Made by a program: the position numbers and the translations under genes
Assembly: GCA_963834445.1 (NCBI GenBank)
Contig: CAWIBU010000009.1
Coordinates: forward strand, 558,001 to 622,000
Direction: 5' to 3'
From: PALSA-350 sp963834445
GTDB lineage: Bacteria; Acidobacteriota; Terriglobia; Terriglobales; Acidobacteriaceae
DNA: 64,000 nucleotides
Shown: positions 1-8,582 of the stretch, one piece after another
Position numbering within the stretch: the stretch's first letter is position 1
Layout: every line of letters starts with the position of its first letter
Notes under the pieces: model-generated
What the model saw: only the letters and a program-made list of their open reading frames with translations
What the model was told of the DNA's origin: nothing
Databases searched by the model: none

Positions 1-1
1 G

Positions 2-835
2 CTGGGGCTCGATAGCAGTACGGACAACCTGGTCACCCATCTACAGCTGTATTACCTGCAAGGGGATCAGAGCCAGATGCAACGGGTCCTCGCCCAGGTG
101 GCGGGCCGCCCCGATGAGTTTCTGGCCCTGCTTTTTCTGGCGACCACGCAGCAATTCTCGGGCGAGTATAAAAAGGCGGCGGCGACCAACCAGAGAGCGT
201 TTGAGCAGGCAGGTCGTGTCAAGGCGCCAGACGTGCAGGCGGGGTCTCTGCTTACCAATGCTGCGGGACGGGGAATCGCCGGGTTGTGCGAGGGCAATGA
301 GGCGGCCGTGCAGCGGGCCCTCGCGCTCGACAAGAGTAAGCAGACGCAGGTTACCGCCGTGATGGCGTCGGCCGTTTGCAACGGGAAGCTTGCCTTGCCG
401 CTGGCCGAGGAGCTAAGCCGGAAGTACCCCGACGACACCCTGATTCAGGGCTTGTATCAGCCGTTGGCCAAAGCCATTGTGGCCCTGGCCGCAGGCCACG
501 CGCAGGAAGCGATCGATGACGCCGAGCCAGCTAAGCCCTGGGATGCAGCATACCCGGCTTCGTATATTCAGGGTCTGGCCTACCTCCAGTTGCATGACGC
601 TGCCCATGCCCTCAGCTCCTTCCAGGTGGCATCGCAGGCTGTTGGAGGCAGCCTCAATTCAGCTTTGCCCTTCTGCGCCCTGGCGCAACTCGGGATAGCG
701 CGCGCCTATGCCATGGGCGGCGACAAGGCAAACGCCAAAAAAGCATACGAAGCGTTCTTCCAGACCTGGAAAAACGCGGATGCTGATCTGCCCCCGTTGA
801 TAGCAGCAAAAAAAGAATACGCCGCCCTCTCCTAG
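2..835 (+). CDS. TPR-rich C-terminal part of a larger protein, probably a eukaryotic-like Ser/Thr kinase (5' partial)
   Basis: The reading frame is open from the first bases of the window, so the start lies upstream; the first internal Met is at 77. About 277 residues are visible, mostly Ala/Leu-rich helical hairpins of TPR type. The last residues (FFQTWKNADADLPPLIAAKK) closely resemble the tail of acidobacterial proteins in which a Pkn-type Ser/Thr kinase domain is fused to TPRs; that comparison is from memory of the family. No kinase motif is inside the window, so the catalytic part is an inference. A transcriptional regulator or adenylate cyclase fused to the same TPR tail is also possible. 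It is followed after 78 bases by a separate secreted TPR protein. Confidence 0.7.
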   Translation: MGLDSSTDNLVTHLQLYYLQGDQSQMQRVLAQVAGRPDEFLALLFLATTQQFSGEYKKAAATNQRAFEQAGRVKAPDVQAGSLLTNAAGRGIAGLCEGNEAAVQRALALDKSKQTQVTAVMASAVCNGKLALPLAEELSRKYPDDTLIQGLYQPLAKAIVALAAGHAQEAIDDAEPAKPWDAAYPASYIQGLAYLQLHDAAHALSSFQVASQAVGGSLNSALPFCALAQLGIARAYAMGGDKANAKKAYEAFFQTWKNADADLPPLIAAKKEYAALS

Positions 836-913
836 CCGCACGACATATTCACATCCGTCGGAGTATGATCCGTGACATCCTTCCGACCCTGTCGTCAGAA
901 GGGAGGCTATGTC

Positions 914-1702
914 ATGCGGGCCCCCGGTTTTTATCGATTCTGTTTCTCTCGCTTGTTAACCCTGCTTATTTTGCTCGGCATTTGCCCGCTCCTCGTCGCA
1001 GCTCTCGAACCCACCACCCCCACAACAACGAACGAAGCCTTCGCGGCGCTCCCGCCGGAGACGCAGGGTGACTTGCTCATGGTCCGCGGCAAATACGTCG
1101 CCGCGCTCGATGCCTACCGACATGGCTCACTGCGGTCAGCCGTGATCTGCAACAAGATGGGGATCGCCTACCACCACCTGTTTGCTTTGGAAGAGGCGCG
1201 CAAGCACTACCAGATGGCGCTCACGCTGAACCCGCATTATGGTGAAGCGCTCAACAACCTCGCGGCCGTGTATCACGGCGAGCACGATTACAAGCAAGCG
1301 GAAAAGAATTACAAGAAGGCCCTGAAGTACGCGCCGGATTCCGCCGTGACCTACAGTAATCTCGGCACCGCTTACCTCAGCGACGGCAAGTACAAGCTCG
1401 GCGCGCAGGCTTACCAAAAGGCGCTTGCGCTTGATCCCAACGTCTTCGATCCCAGGCAAAGGCAGTTGATCGATGACGCCTCCTCCCGAACCCAGCGTGC
1501 CGATGTCAACTACTACCTCGCCAAAACTTATGCCACCGCCGGCAATAAAGAGCAAGCCCTCTCGTTCCTTCACAAAGCGCTGGACGCCGGTTTCAAAGAC
1601 CGCCGCCGCTTGATGGAAGACAAGGATTTTGCACACTTGCATGCCACACCGGAGTTTCAGCAAATGATGCAGCAGCTGCAACAGGTACACCGCGCGGGTT
1701 AA
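914..1702 (+). CDS. Secreted tetratricopeptide repeat protein
   Basis: About 262 residues. I chose ATG 914 because GGGAGG lies at 901-906, eight bases upstream; an in-frame ATG at 872 would add residues ahead of a good signal peptide. N-terminal signal peptide (Arg/Phe start, then Leu/Ile-rich core), then at least three TPR units between roughly residues 85 and 190 (GIAYHHLFALEEARKHY, NNLAAVYHGEHDYKQAE, SNLGTAYLSDGKYKLGA). TPRs mediate protein-protein contacts; no partner is evident. It is a close paralogue of the gene at 49282, matching along most of the length, and both share the sequence just before the start codon. A putative lipoprotein gene follows after 26 bases. Confidence 0.85.
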   Translation: MRAPGFYRFCFSRLLTLLILLGICPLLVAALEPTTPTTTNEAFAALPPETQGDLLMVRGKYVAALDAYRHGSLRSAVICNKMGIAYHHLFALEEARKHYQMALTLNPHYGEALNNLAAVYHGEHDYKQAEKNYKKALKYAPDSAVTYSNLGTAYLSDGKYKLGAQAYQKALALDPNVFDPRQRQLIDDASSRTQRADVNYYLAKTYATAGNKEQALSFLHKALDAGFKDRRRLMEDKDFAHLHATPEFQQMMQQLQQVHRAG

Positions 1703-1728
1703 CGCTACAATCGGTGCGAGGTAAAAAC

Positions 1729-2388
1729 TTGCGCCGATTGAACTATGCTCCTCTCGTCGTGTTAACCCTGCTCATGGCGGGCTGCACCTCGACCTACTAC
1801 AAGGCGATGCAGACCCTGGGCAAAGAAAAGCGTGACATCCTCGTCTCGCGCATCAAGGATGCCAGGAAGGATCAGGACAAGACCAAACAGCAACTGCAAA
1901 CTACCATGGAGTCGTTCCAGGCTTTGACCGGCTTTCAGGGCGGCTCCCTGGAAAAGTCATACAATCGTCTCAATTCCGATTATGAAAGTGCTGATGCCCA
2001 GGCGAGCAAACTGCACGAGAAAATTCAATCGATCGACCAGGTCAGCAACGATCTGTTTAAGGAGTGGCAGGGCGAAATCGCCGCCATGGGCAACGCGAAA
2101 TTAAAGGCTCAGGACACGGTTATGTTGCGCAACGCAAAGAGCCGCCAGGCCACCTACATGCGCGCCATGCGCCGCACCGAAGATCAGATCGCCCCAGTGC
2201 TGAAAGCCTTTCGTGATCAGGTCCTGTTTCTCAAACACAATCTCAACTCCCGCGCGATCGGCTCTCTCAAAGGCACTACCGTAACCTTGCAGGGCGATGT
2301 TGCGGACCTGGTCCAAAGCATCGACGCCTCCAGCCAGGAAGCGGACAAACTGATAGCCTCTCTGGCGGCCACAGATAACAAAAACTAA
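1729..2388 (+). CDS. DUF2959 family lipoprotein
   Basis: About 219 residues. A TTG at 1729 is preferred because GAGGT at 1718-1722 is correctly spaced; an upstream GTG at 1714 would add five residues. The N-terminus is a lipoprotein signal with lipobox LMAGC, so the protein is probably anchored to a membrane facing the periplasm. The rest is charged and strongly helical, probably coiled coil (repeated Lys/Asp/Gln-rich stretches), matching my recollection of the DUF2959 family, whose function is not established. It lies 26 bases downstream of the TPR gene on the same strand and may be co-transcribed. Confidence 0.75.
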   Translation: MRRLNYAPLVVLTLLMAGCTSTYYKAMQTLGKEKRDILVSRIKDARKDQDKTKQQLQTTMESFQALTGFQGGSLEKSYNRLNSDYESADAQASKLHEKIQSIDQVSNDLFKEWQGEIAAMGNAKLKAQDTVMLRNAKSRQATYMRAMRRTEDQIAPVLKAFRDQVLFLKHNLNSRAIGSLKGTTVTLQGDVADLVQSIDASSQEADKLIASLAATDNKN

Positions 2389-2440
2389 ATCGAGGAAAAG
2401 ATAACAGCCACCGTGGCTTTGCACCCAACCGGCTCGACCT

Positions 2441-2476
2441 AAAGAAAAATGGCCGCGCCCGAAGCCGGGCGCGGCC
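2441..2476 (-). terminator. Intrinsic terminator of the DUF4382/DUF5666 lipoprotein gene
   Basis: A perfect 10-bp stem (GGCCGCGCCC at 2451-2460 against its complement at 2467-2476) with a 6-base loop. Read on the minus strand it is followed by ATTTTTCTTT, a U-rich tail. It sits 15 bases past the stop codon of the minus-strand gene. Confidence 0.85.
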
Positions 2477-2490
2477 ACCGCAACAATGAT

Positions 2491-3906
2491 CTACTGCAGT
2501 TCCTCCACACTGCGAGCCACAAATACCGGCTGTCCGGTGTTCGGATTCTTCAGCACCAAACCCACCACACGGATGTTAATCGCCGCGCCGCCACTCAGGT
2601 CGCTGAGTCCGTTCAAACCTCCCAGGTAGGTAGTCACCGGTGTGGTATAAACCGTGATCGGACCGTTGAACAAAACCCCCGCCAGACCATTGGAGTTGAA
2701 CTGAAACGTACCGTTGCCCGTATTCGTGCTGCCTACAACCCACTCGCCGGCATGACCCTCGTGACGCAGCACGATGCGATGTGCCGTGACCGATTGCGAA
2801 TTAGCGGCGCCGCTCAGCGGACCGCCGATACTGATGTGCTGCCCTGGAATCATCAAGCTGGAGTTAAACAAGAAGTTCGTAAGCGGCGTATGCAGCTTGT
2901 ACACGAAGTACTTCTCCCCGCCGGTTAGAGTGATGTTCGCAATTTGGCCCAGCGTCAAGCCGGTATCCGCCGGTAACTCCGCCCGCACATACAGGTTCAA
3001 GGAGGTCGCCGCACCCGAGGTGGGAGTCACGTAGGTAACCAGGCCGGCAGCCCAATACCCGTCCTGGGACAGAATGCCTAGGCAATCGGCATCGATCGTC
3101 TGGCTGTTCGGCGAGAAACTACCAGAAACCTGAATAATCGAACTAGTCGTCAGATTCGCAAGCGTTTCACCATTTTCAAATTCAGTGTTCGCAGAAAGCT
3201 GAACAGTGTATTGACGGCCATGTGGGCCCTGCACCACAAACGAGTCTGATGCGGTATCGATGCTGACCACGCCAGCATCAAACTCGTCGATGTAGCGTTC
3301 GGGGTCGCTCGCGCTCAGTGCTTTCAGATCGAGCGTAGGGGTCACCTGCCCCGTGATCTGTCCGTTGCTATCTACCTGGATCGATTTCCGCAGGTCGAAG
3401 TCGAAGCGCAGTGCATCCATGTCGCCGGCGTTCACGACAAACGGGCTGGTCAGATTAATCGTGACCACGGACTGCGTGAGTGTGGCCGGCATGCTGGCAA
3501 TCACGGGCGCCGTGCCCGTCTGCGTATTGAGGTAACCAAGCGTCGCCGTACCAAGTGTAATCGTCGCGGTTGTATAGGTGCCCGCAGGGATGGCATTGAA
3601 ATCAAGCAGCGTGGAAAGACCATTGAAGCGCGCAAAGTCTACCGTCTGAGCGCCATTCAAAATCGATACCGGGGCGGAAGAGCCGTCGGAAAGCGTAATG
3701 CTCTGTACGCCGACCGCAAAGGAAACTACGCTCGGGAGAGGAGCATCGGTGCCCAGCAAATATACCGATCCCGTCTGTGCCGGGGTTGCATTGGAAGTGC
3801 CGTTGCTACCGCTTGGTGCGGTACCGCTGCCTGAGCTGCAGCCAGCAACAAACGCGGTGATCAAGATCATCATGAACACACGAAGTCCGTAGGTATGTTT
3901 CATCAT
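2491..3906 (-). CDS. Lipoprotein with DUF4382 and DUF5666-like domains
   Basis: About 471 residues. ATG at 3906 is chosen because AGGCAGG lies just upstream on the minus strand; the frame extends further to 3945 without a ribosome site. Signal peptide with lipobox FVAGC, then a Ser/Gly/Thr-rich linker. Residues about 50-190 look like DUF4382 (starting SVYLLGTDAPLPSVVSFAV), a periplasmic beta-sandwich domain; the C-terminal half has the repeated short beta pattern of DUF5666. No catalytic residues are recognisable. Such proteins are common in Acidobacteriota and of unknown role, probably surface or periplasmic. It has its own terminator and is divergent from the M24 gene, with 450 bases between the two starts. 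Confidence 0.75.
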   Translation of the reverse strand: MMKHTYGLRVFMMILITAFVAGCSSGSGTAPSGSNGTSNATPAQTGSVYLLGTDAPLPSVVSFAVGVQSITLSDGSSAPVSILNGAQTVDFARFNGLSTLLDFNAIPAGTYTTATITLGTATLGYLNTQTGTAPVIASMPATLTQSVVTINLTSPFVVNAGDMDALRFDFDLRKSIQVDSNGQITGQVTPTLDLKALSASDPERYIDEFDAGVVSIDTASDSFVVQGPHGRQYTVQLSANTEFENGETLANLTTSSIIQVSGSFSPNSQTIDADCLGILSQDGYWAAGLVTYVTPTSGAATSLNLYVRAELPADTGLTLGQIANITLTGGEKYFVYKLHTPLTNFLFNSSLMIPGQHISIGGPLSGAANSQSVTAHRIVLRHEGHAGEWVVGSTNTGNGTFQFNSNGLAGVLFNGPITVYTTPVTTYLGGLNGLSDLSGGAAINIRVVGLVLKNPNTGQPVFVARSVEELQ

Positions 3907-4198
3907 TTGCCTGCCTTCTTGGTCGTCTAAGTTTGTGCAGTGCAATCACACCCAAAGGTGCAAGCTTGGGGGGCGGTATATCTCGGCGTCGCTGCCACAC
4001 GATAATTGTGCGATTGCTGTCACTGTGGAGAAGAACACGGTCGTCCTTCTTAAAGTTTCGAAAATAAGTGCAACTTTAGGGGGAGAGTTGTGTTTTGCTT
4101 TTTAGCTCGATCGTTCGATCCGGCGAGCCATTATTTGCCGGCCCGCGCCACGCAGGCGACGCACCCGCAGAGGCGGATGAGCGCGCGCTGAAATGCGC

Positions 4199-4226
4199 TT
4201 GACAGCGCAAAATTACAGCGTATAAA
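4199..4226 (+). promoter_or_regulatory. Strong sigma-70-type promoter for the M24 homologue
   Basis: TTGACA at 4199-4204, a 16-base spacer and TATAAA at 4221-4226, close to the housekeeping consensus and pointing toward the gene starting at 4357. The rest of the 3907-4356 gap holds AT-rich stretches near 4050-4110 that could serve the divergent lipoprotein gene, but no clear second promoter. Confidence 0.6.
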
Positions 4227-4356
4227 AGCGGTTATATCTCGTTTAAGGACTTTTTCTGAAATTCCAGGCAGGCCTTCTCCACACATCCAATCCAGCTCAG
4301 TTCCGGGCGCTTCGGATCATTACGTGGCCGGTAACTTTGGCCCGGTGACCGGAACG

Positions 4357-5772
4357 ATGACAAACAAACCACGTAAACATCGCGTCCTTGAGATTGCCTG
4401 GCCAGAATTCAGTCAGGCCGCTTATCCCGTCCCGGTCTCCTGCGCGGAGTTGGAACTGAGAGTCATCAAGCTCCGCGCCGCCATGGAAGAACGAACGCTC
4501 TCGCATCTCGTTGTCTATGGGGATCGCGAGCATTTCGCCAATCTGGCTTACCTCACCGGCTTCGATCCCAGGTTCGAAGAAGCGGTCCTCATCCTCTCCT
4601 CCGGCCGTACGCCACTGCTTGTGGTCGGCAATGAGTGTGAAGCGTATGTCGGCGTGAGTCCCCTCTTCAGCGAAGGCAAGCTGCGCCGAGAACGCTTTCA
4701 GCCCTTCTCCTTACTCAATCAACCCAGAGAACACAGCCGCACATTACGCGAGATTTTGGCTGGAGAGGGAATCGGCGACGCCTCCCAGGTGGGCTGTGCC
4801 GGATGGAAATATTTCGCTGAGAGCGAACATCCGGATGCCGCGCACGCAATAGAACTCCCTTCGTACCTGGTGGATACTCTGCGCGCGCTTGCCGGCAGTC
4901 AACGGGTGGTGAATGCGACCGATTTGCTCATGCATCCCGGGTATGGTTTGCGCACCTTCTGCACGCCGTCAGAAATCGCCTATTTTGAATACACCAGTGT
5001 CCAGGCTTCCGAGAGTCTCAAGCGCATGATCTTTGGCATGCGCGAGGGGATGACGGACCATGAGGTGGTCGCTCTGGGAGGCACTTGTGGCGAGCCACTC
5101 GCGTGCCACACCACTTTTTGCACCGGGCGCACGGCGCCGCTCGGCCTGTCTGGCCCGCGAGGCGAACAAATCAAGCGTGGGCAGTCACTTTCCATGAACC
5201 TCTCCTACTGGGGCAGCAACAGTTGCCGAGCGGGATGGATTGCGTCCTCATCTCAGGACCTGCCGAATAACGCTGCCGATTACGTGGCCAACTTTGCCGG
5301 CCCCTATTTCGAAGTTATGAGCGAATGGTTTGCGATGTTGCAGCCAGGTATGCCCGGAGGAAAAATCTGGAGCCTGATCCACGAACGCTTGCCCTTCGAG
5401 AAGTTCGCCATCTTCCTCAACCCGGGCCATCTGATTCATCTCGACGAATGGCTCAGTTCCCCTATCTACCCAAATTCGGAGATACCCCTGCATGCCGGTA
5501 TGGCAATCCAGGTTGACGTAATCCCCGACTCAAAAATCTATGCATCCACCCGCATGGAGGACGGCCTGATCCTGGCGGACAAGGAGTTACGCATCCGGCT
5601 AAGCGAACAGTTCCCAGATTGTTACAACCGCTGCCAAAAGCGGCGCCAATTTATGACGGATGTCTTAGGCATCAACAACCTGCCCGAAGAGATTCTGCCG
5701 TTATCCAATATTCCTGGCATCGTCCCGCCTTTTTTCCTTGCTCCCAACAGAGTCTTGGCCCTCGAACCGTAA
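4357..5772 (+). CDS. M24 (creatinase/aminopeptidase P-like) family protein, metal site apparently lost
   Basis: About 471 residues. I prefer ATG 4357; the frame also allows GTG 4324. The N-terminal half resembles the creatinase N-domain (YGDREHFANLAYLTGFDPRF), and the C-terminal half has the pita-bread layout. M24 metallopeptidases bind two metals through Asp, Asp, His, Glu and Glu. The His region (GHLIHLDEW) and the last Glu (TRMEDGLIL) are visible. The segment that should carry the two Asp residues reads SMNLSYWGSNSCRAGWI, with none, and the first Glu position appears as VDVIP. So it is likely a non-peptidase or metal-independent member. A strong promoter precedes it and it is monocistronic. 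Confidence 0.75.
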   Translation: MTNKPRKHRVLEIAWPEFSQAAYPVPVSCAELELRVIKLRAAMEERTLSHLVVYGDREHFANLAYLTGFDPRFEEAVLILSSGRTPLLVVGNECEAYVGVSPLFSEGKLRRERFQPFSLLNQPREHSRTLREILAGEGIGDASQVGCAGWKYFAESEHPDAAHAIELPSYLVDTLRALAGSQRVVNATDLLMHPGYGLRTFCTPSEIAYFEYTSVQASESLKRMIFGMREGMTDHEVVALGGTCGEPLACHTTFCTGRTAPLGLSGPRGEQIKRGQSLSMNLSYWGSNSCRAGWIASSSQDLPNNAADYVANFAGPYFEVMSEWFAMLQPGMPGGKIWSLIHERLPFEKFAIFLNPGHLIHLDEWLSSPIYPNSEIPLHAGMAIQVDVIPDSKIYASTRMEDGLILADKELRIRLSEQFPDCYNRCQKRRQFMTDVLGINNLPEEILPLSNIPGIVPPFFLAPNRVLALEP

Positions 5773-5790
5773 GCACGTCCTGACCAGCCT

Positions 5791-5937
5791 GAAGGGTACG
5801 GGCTTCAGCCCGTACATGATGCAATAGAAATTGATCGGCTTTAGCCCCTCAGTTCCTGACGCTCGCTGCGGTGCCGCGGGCCAACAGTTTTTGCTAGTTT
5901 ATGTACGGGCTGAAGCCCGTACCCTTCGGGAACTGAG
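5791..5937. repeat. REP-like palindromic element
   Basis: Two 27-base arms (5791-5817 and 5901-5927) are inverted copies of each other, and each contains its own smaller palindrome, TACGGGCTTCAGCCCGTA. Further in, CTCAGTTCC (5848-5856) is inverted again as GGAACTGAG (5929-5937). The element fills the gap between two convergent genes, so it may also end transcription in both directions. This structure resembles bacterial interspersed mosaic elements. Confidence 0.75.
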
Positions 5938-5945
5938 TTCTCATG

Positions 5946-8582
5946 CTACTGGCCCGACATCATCATAAGTACGAACGTTTGTACGTGTGTGGGCGCTCCA
6001 TTACCAGACGCCGTCACCGTGACGTTATACGTGCTTGATTGTCCCTGCGGGCTCGCCGTCGTCCCACTGCAGCCAACCATCGTGAGCGCACACACCAACA
6101 GCAACACCCAGCGCACACTCCGGAATTTCCTGCCAAAAAGTCCCAGCAGAAAAAATGGAATAGGCGAGACAGCAGCCAGGAACATCTTCGACGGCGTCGG
6201 CATCAGCCGGCTGCTGTTCGTAGCGCCAATCGTCATCTTCGTGCTCTGAGGTGAACCGCCAGAGAGCGTCGCCGGAGCAAAGCTGCATCCCCACCCGCTC
6301 GGCAGTCCGGAACAGGCAAACGAAAGCGCAGCACTGAAGCCATTGCTGGGCGTCACCGCCACCATCAAAGAACCGGTCGTGCCCGAAGCGACAGACAAAG
6401 TTCCGCTGGAGAGTGTGAGCCCATAATCGGCTGGGGGCACTGGACCGCTAGCGGCCGTAATAGTAACCGTCACCGCACTCGAGGTTGTGCCGCCATACGC
6501 GGCCGTCAGTGAATGACTGCCAACGTTCAGCGTAGAGACCTTAAACGTCCCAGTGCCCGCAGCCAGAGAAGCAGAGCCGATCGCGGTACCTCCGTCCTGA
6601 AAGGTGACCGTTCCGCCGGAAGGGGCTGGGGTGACACTCGCCGTGAGCGTGACTGGCTGCCCCGCTGTGGCCGAAGTAGGGGAGGCTACAAACGTAACCG
6701 CCGTTGTCGGTGGCGCGCTGCCATTCACCTGAATGGACACCGCACCCGAAGTGGAAGCCCCATCCGCAGCATCTGCAGCATAAGAAGCAGTGATGCTGTG
6801 GGTGCCCGCCGTGAACGAGTTAATCGAGAACGTGGCTGTCCCATTCGACAGGGCAGACGTTCCTATCGACGTAGATCCGTCCAGCAAAGTCACGTTTCCA
6901 GACGGCGCAGAGCCAGAAGCAGCCGTCACCGTCACGCTGAAAGTTATGCTCTGTCCAACATTGATTTGGGTTGCCGAAGCAGACAGCGCTGTTGTCGTCG
7001 TAGTCACCACCGTGCTGCTGGGCTGCACCACAAACAAAACAGCCGAATACGCGGGAAACGTGTAGCTCAAAGCCCCACTCGTGATCGCGGCATCAGAAGG
7101 ATGGCCAATCGAGGTAAGACTCGCCTGCGAATACGTGTACACGTGTGCCGTCGAGGGCAGGTTCAGGTTGGCGAGGGTAATCGCGCTTGTGATCGCCGCG
7201 GTTGTTTTGTTAATCACCAGAATCGTCGCCGCGTTGTCGCTCGATCGCTGGGCGGCATAGATCGAGAGCGATCCCTGGTCACTGCTCACGGCACTGATCG
7301 AAGTGTCGCCGAACTGGCTACCATTTCCGTCATAGTTCCTGAACATGCGGAAGGCATACGCAATCGGATCCGTAGGTGCCGGCGTGCTCCACATGTTGGC
7401 AAAATCGATTGGTTCGCGGCCGAAAATACCAAGCACATCCATTTCGGCAATCGCATCCACAATCGACTTCTGTCCGCTGTCAATGCTGTATTCAGAGAGC
7501 GACAACAACGTTCCCGGATAGTTCGCGCTGATCCAGCCGCGGAACCGGGGAATCAACTGCATCGGCCCGTTGAAGTCGTATTGCTCGACCCATGTCCCCC
7601 CGTTGTAGGTCGGGTCCCACAACGTGCGGGTCGAAGCCAGCTGTGCCGCTGGGGACGATACGTTGAAGTAATAGTGTTCGTCGAAGTAATCCAGGATGCG
7701 TTGGCCATGTGCCTTGTCGTACGCGGCCATTTGTTGCAGGTAGTATTCGCCCGCGAACAGACCGCCTTGCTGGCTGGTATTGCCAACCCAACCGCCCAAG
7801 GTGAAATCTGAGGGTCCCAGAATCAGGGCTGTGCTATCCGCCTGCTTCACCACCGCCGCGTATTGCTGCCCCAATTGGGTGATCGTCGGATAGTCGGCCT
7901 GAACCGGCATCACATCCCGATGTGTGTTTGACCAGCCGAACGGCTCATTATCCAATTGATAAAACTTCACCCCGCCGTTGGCCGCCGTGCCGAAGGTGCT
8001 GACCAGATGCTGTACCCATTGCTGTTGCAATCCGGTGGTGTTGGCGATGTGATTGGCCAGAATGTTGTTATCGATAAGCTGCGTTCCGGTGGTTGTGAGA
8101 CTATTGCCGCAATTGTCTCCGTTGGGATGTACGTAGGGATTGGTCGATTGCTGTGCACCGTACACGGAGACCGGGAAGCTGCAGTTCCACGCTGCAGTTT
8201 TGTTGACATAGGGCAGGATAGGGATGGTGATCAGGTCGTTGGCTGGCTTGTAGGTATTGACCATGAGGTCTACTGAGGCGCTGGGCACCGGTGTCGTTTC
8301 CCCATTGCCGCCCACGAAGTACCAGTCAAAGCCTGCGTTGCTGGAATCGACCATCCAGTTATAGCGTGACGTACCGTCACCGCCCCAGCGTATGTTCGGA
8401 ACCTGGATCTCTTTCGCAAAAGTGGCATCCAGGCCATAATTGGCCAGCCCATAGACATTTGGGCTGATGGCGTGACGCGATGCATTGGCGTCGACCGCAA
8501 GTGTTTGGGCTAACGCTATCTGGCCTGCGCACGTTACCAGGCAGTTAACCAGTAACAAGATCCTTCTGCAGCTCAGCCGCAT
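5946..8582 (-). CDS. Secreted GH44-type endoglucanase/xyloglucanase with Ig-like repeats
   Basis: 878 residues; the ATG is preceded by GGAGG at good spacing. Signal peptide to about residue 25 (IALAQ). The catalytic domain (about 27-480) has the GH44 motif YQLDNEPFGW; DNEP falls at residues 211-214, where the Glu would be acid/base, and SLSEYS near residue 362 would hold the nucleophile. GH44 enzymes cut beta-1,4-glucans such as cellulose and xyloglucan. Two Ig-like beta-sandwich repeats follow (about 520-615 and 625-710), then another Ser/Gly-rich beta region. Near the C-terminus is a hydrophobic stretch (PIPFFLLGLFGRKFR, then a second Leu/Val-rich run), which suggests retention at the envelope. 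Monocistronic. Confidence 0.8.
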   Translation of the reverse strand: MRLSCRRILLLVNCLVTCAGQIALAQTLAVDANASRHAISPNVYGLANYGLDATFAKEIQVPNIRWGGDGTSRYNWMVDSSNAGFDWYFVGGNGETTPVPSASVDLMVNTYKPANDLITIPILPYVNKTAAWNCSFPVSVYGAQQSTNPYVHPNGDNCGNSLTTTGTQLIDNNILANHIANTTGLQQQWVQHLVSTFGTAANGGVKFYQLDNEPFGWSNTHRDVMPVQADYPTITQLGQQYAAVVKQADSTALILGPSDFTLGGWVGNTSQQGGLFAGEYYLQQMAAYDKAHGQRILDYFDEHYYFNVSSPAAQLASTRTLWDPTYNGGTWVEQYDFNGPMQLIPRFRGWISANYPGTLLSLSEYSIDSGQKSIVDAIAEMDVLGIFGREPIDFANMWSTPAPTDPIAYAFRMFRNYDGNGSQFGDTSISAVSSDQGSLSIYAAQRSSDNAATILVINKTTAAITSAITLANLNLPSTAHVYTYSQASLTSIGHPSDAAITSGALSYTFPAYSAVLFVVQPSSTVVTTTTTALSASATQINVGQSITFSVTVTAASGSAPSGNVTLLDGSTSIGTSALSNGTATFSINSFTAGTHSITASYAADAADGASTSGAVSIQVNGSAPPTTAVTFVASPTSATAGQPVTLTASVTPAPSGGTVTFQDGGTAIGSASLAAGTGTFKVSTLNVGSHSLTAAYGGTTSSAVTVTITAASGPVPPADYGLTLSSGTLSVASGTTGSLMVAVTPSNGFSAALSFACSGLPSGWGCSFAPATLSGGSPQSTKMTIGATNSSRLMPTPSKMFLAAVSPIPFFLLGLFGRKFRSVRWVLLLVCALTMVGCSGTTASPQGQSSTYNVTVTASGNGAPTHVQTFVLMMMSGQ

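Noticed and set aside
6513..7811. A 432-codon open frame on the plus strand
   Set aside because: It is antisense to the GH44 gene, very Arg-rich, has no ribosome site and no recognisable domain. High-GC antisense frames of this kind are common shadows.
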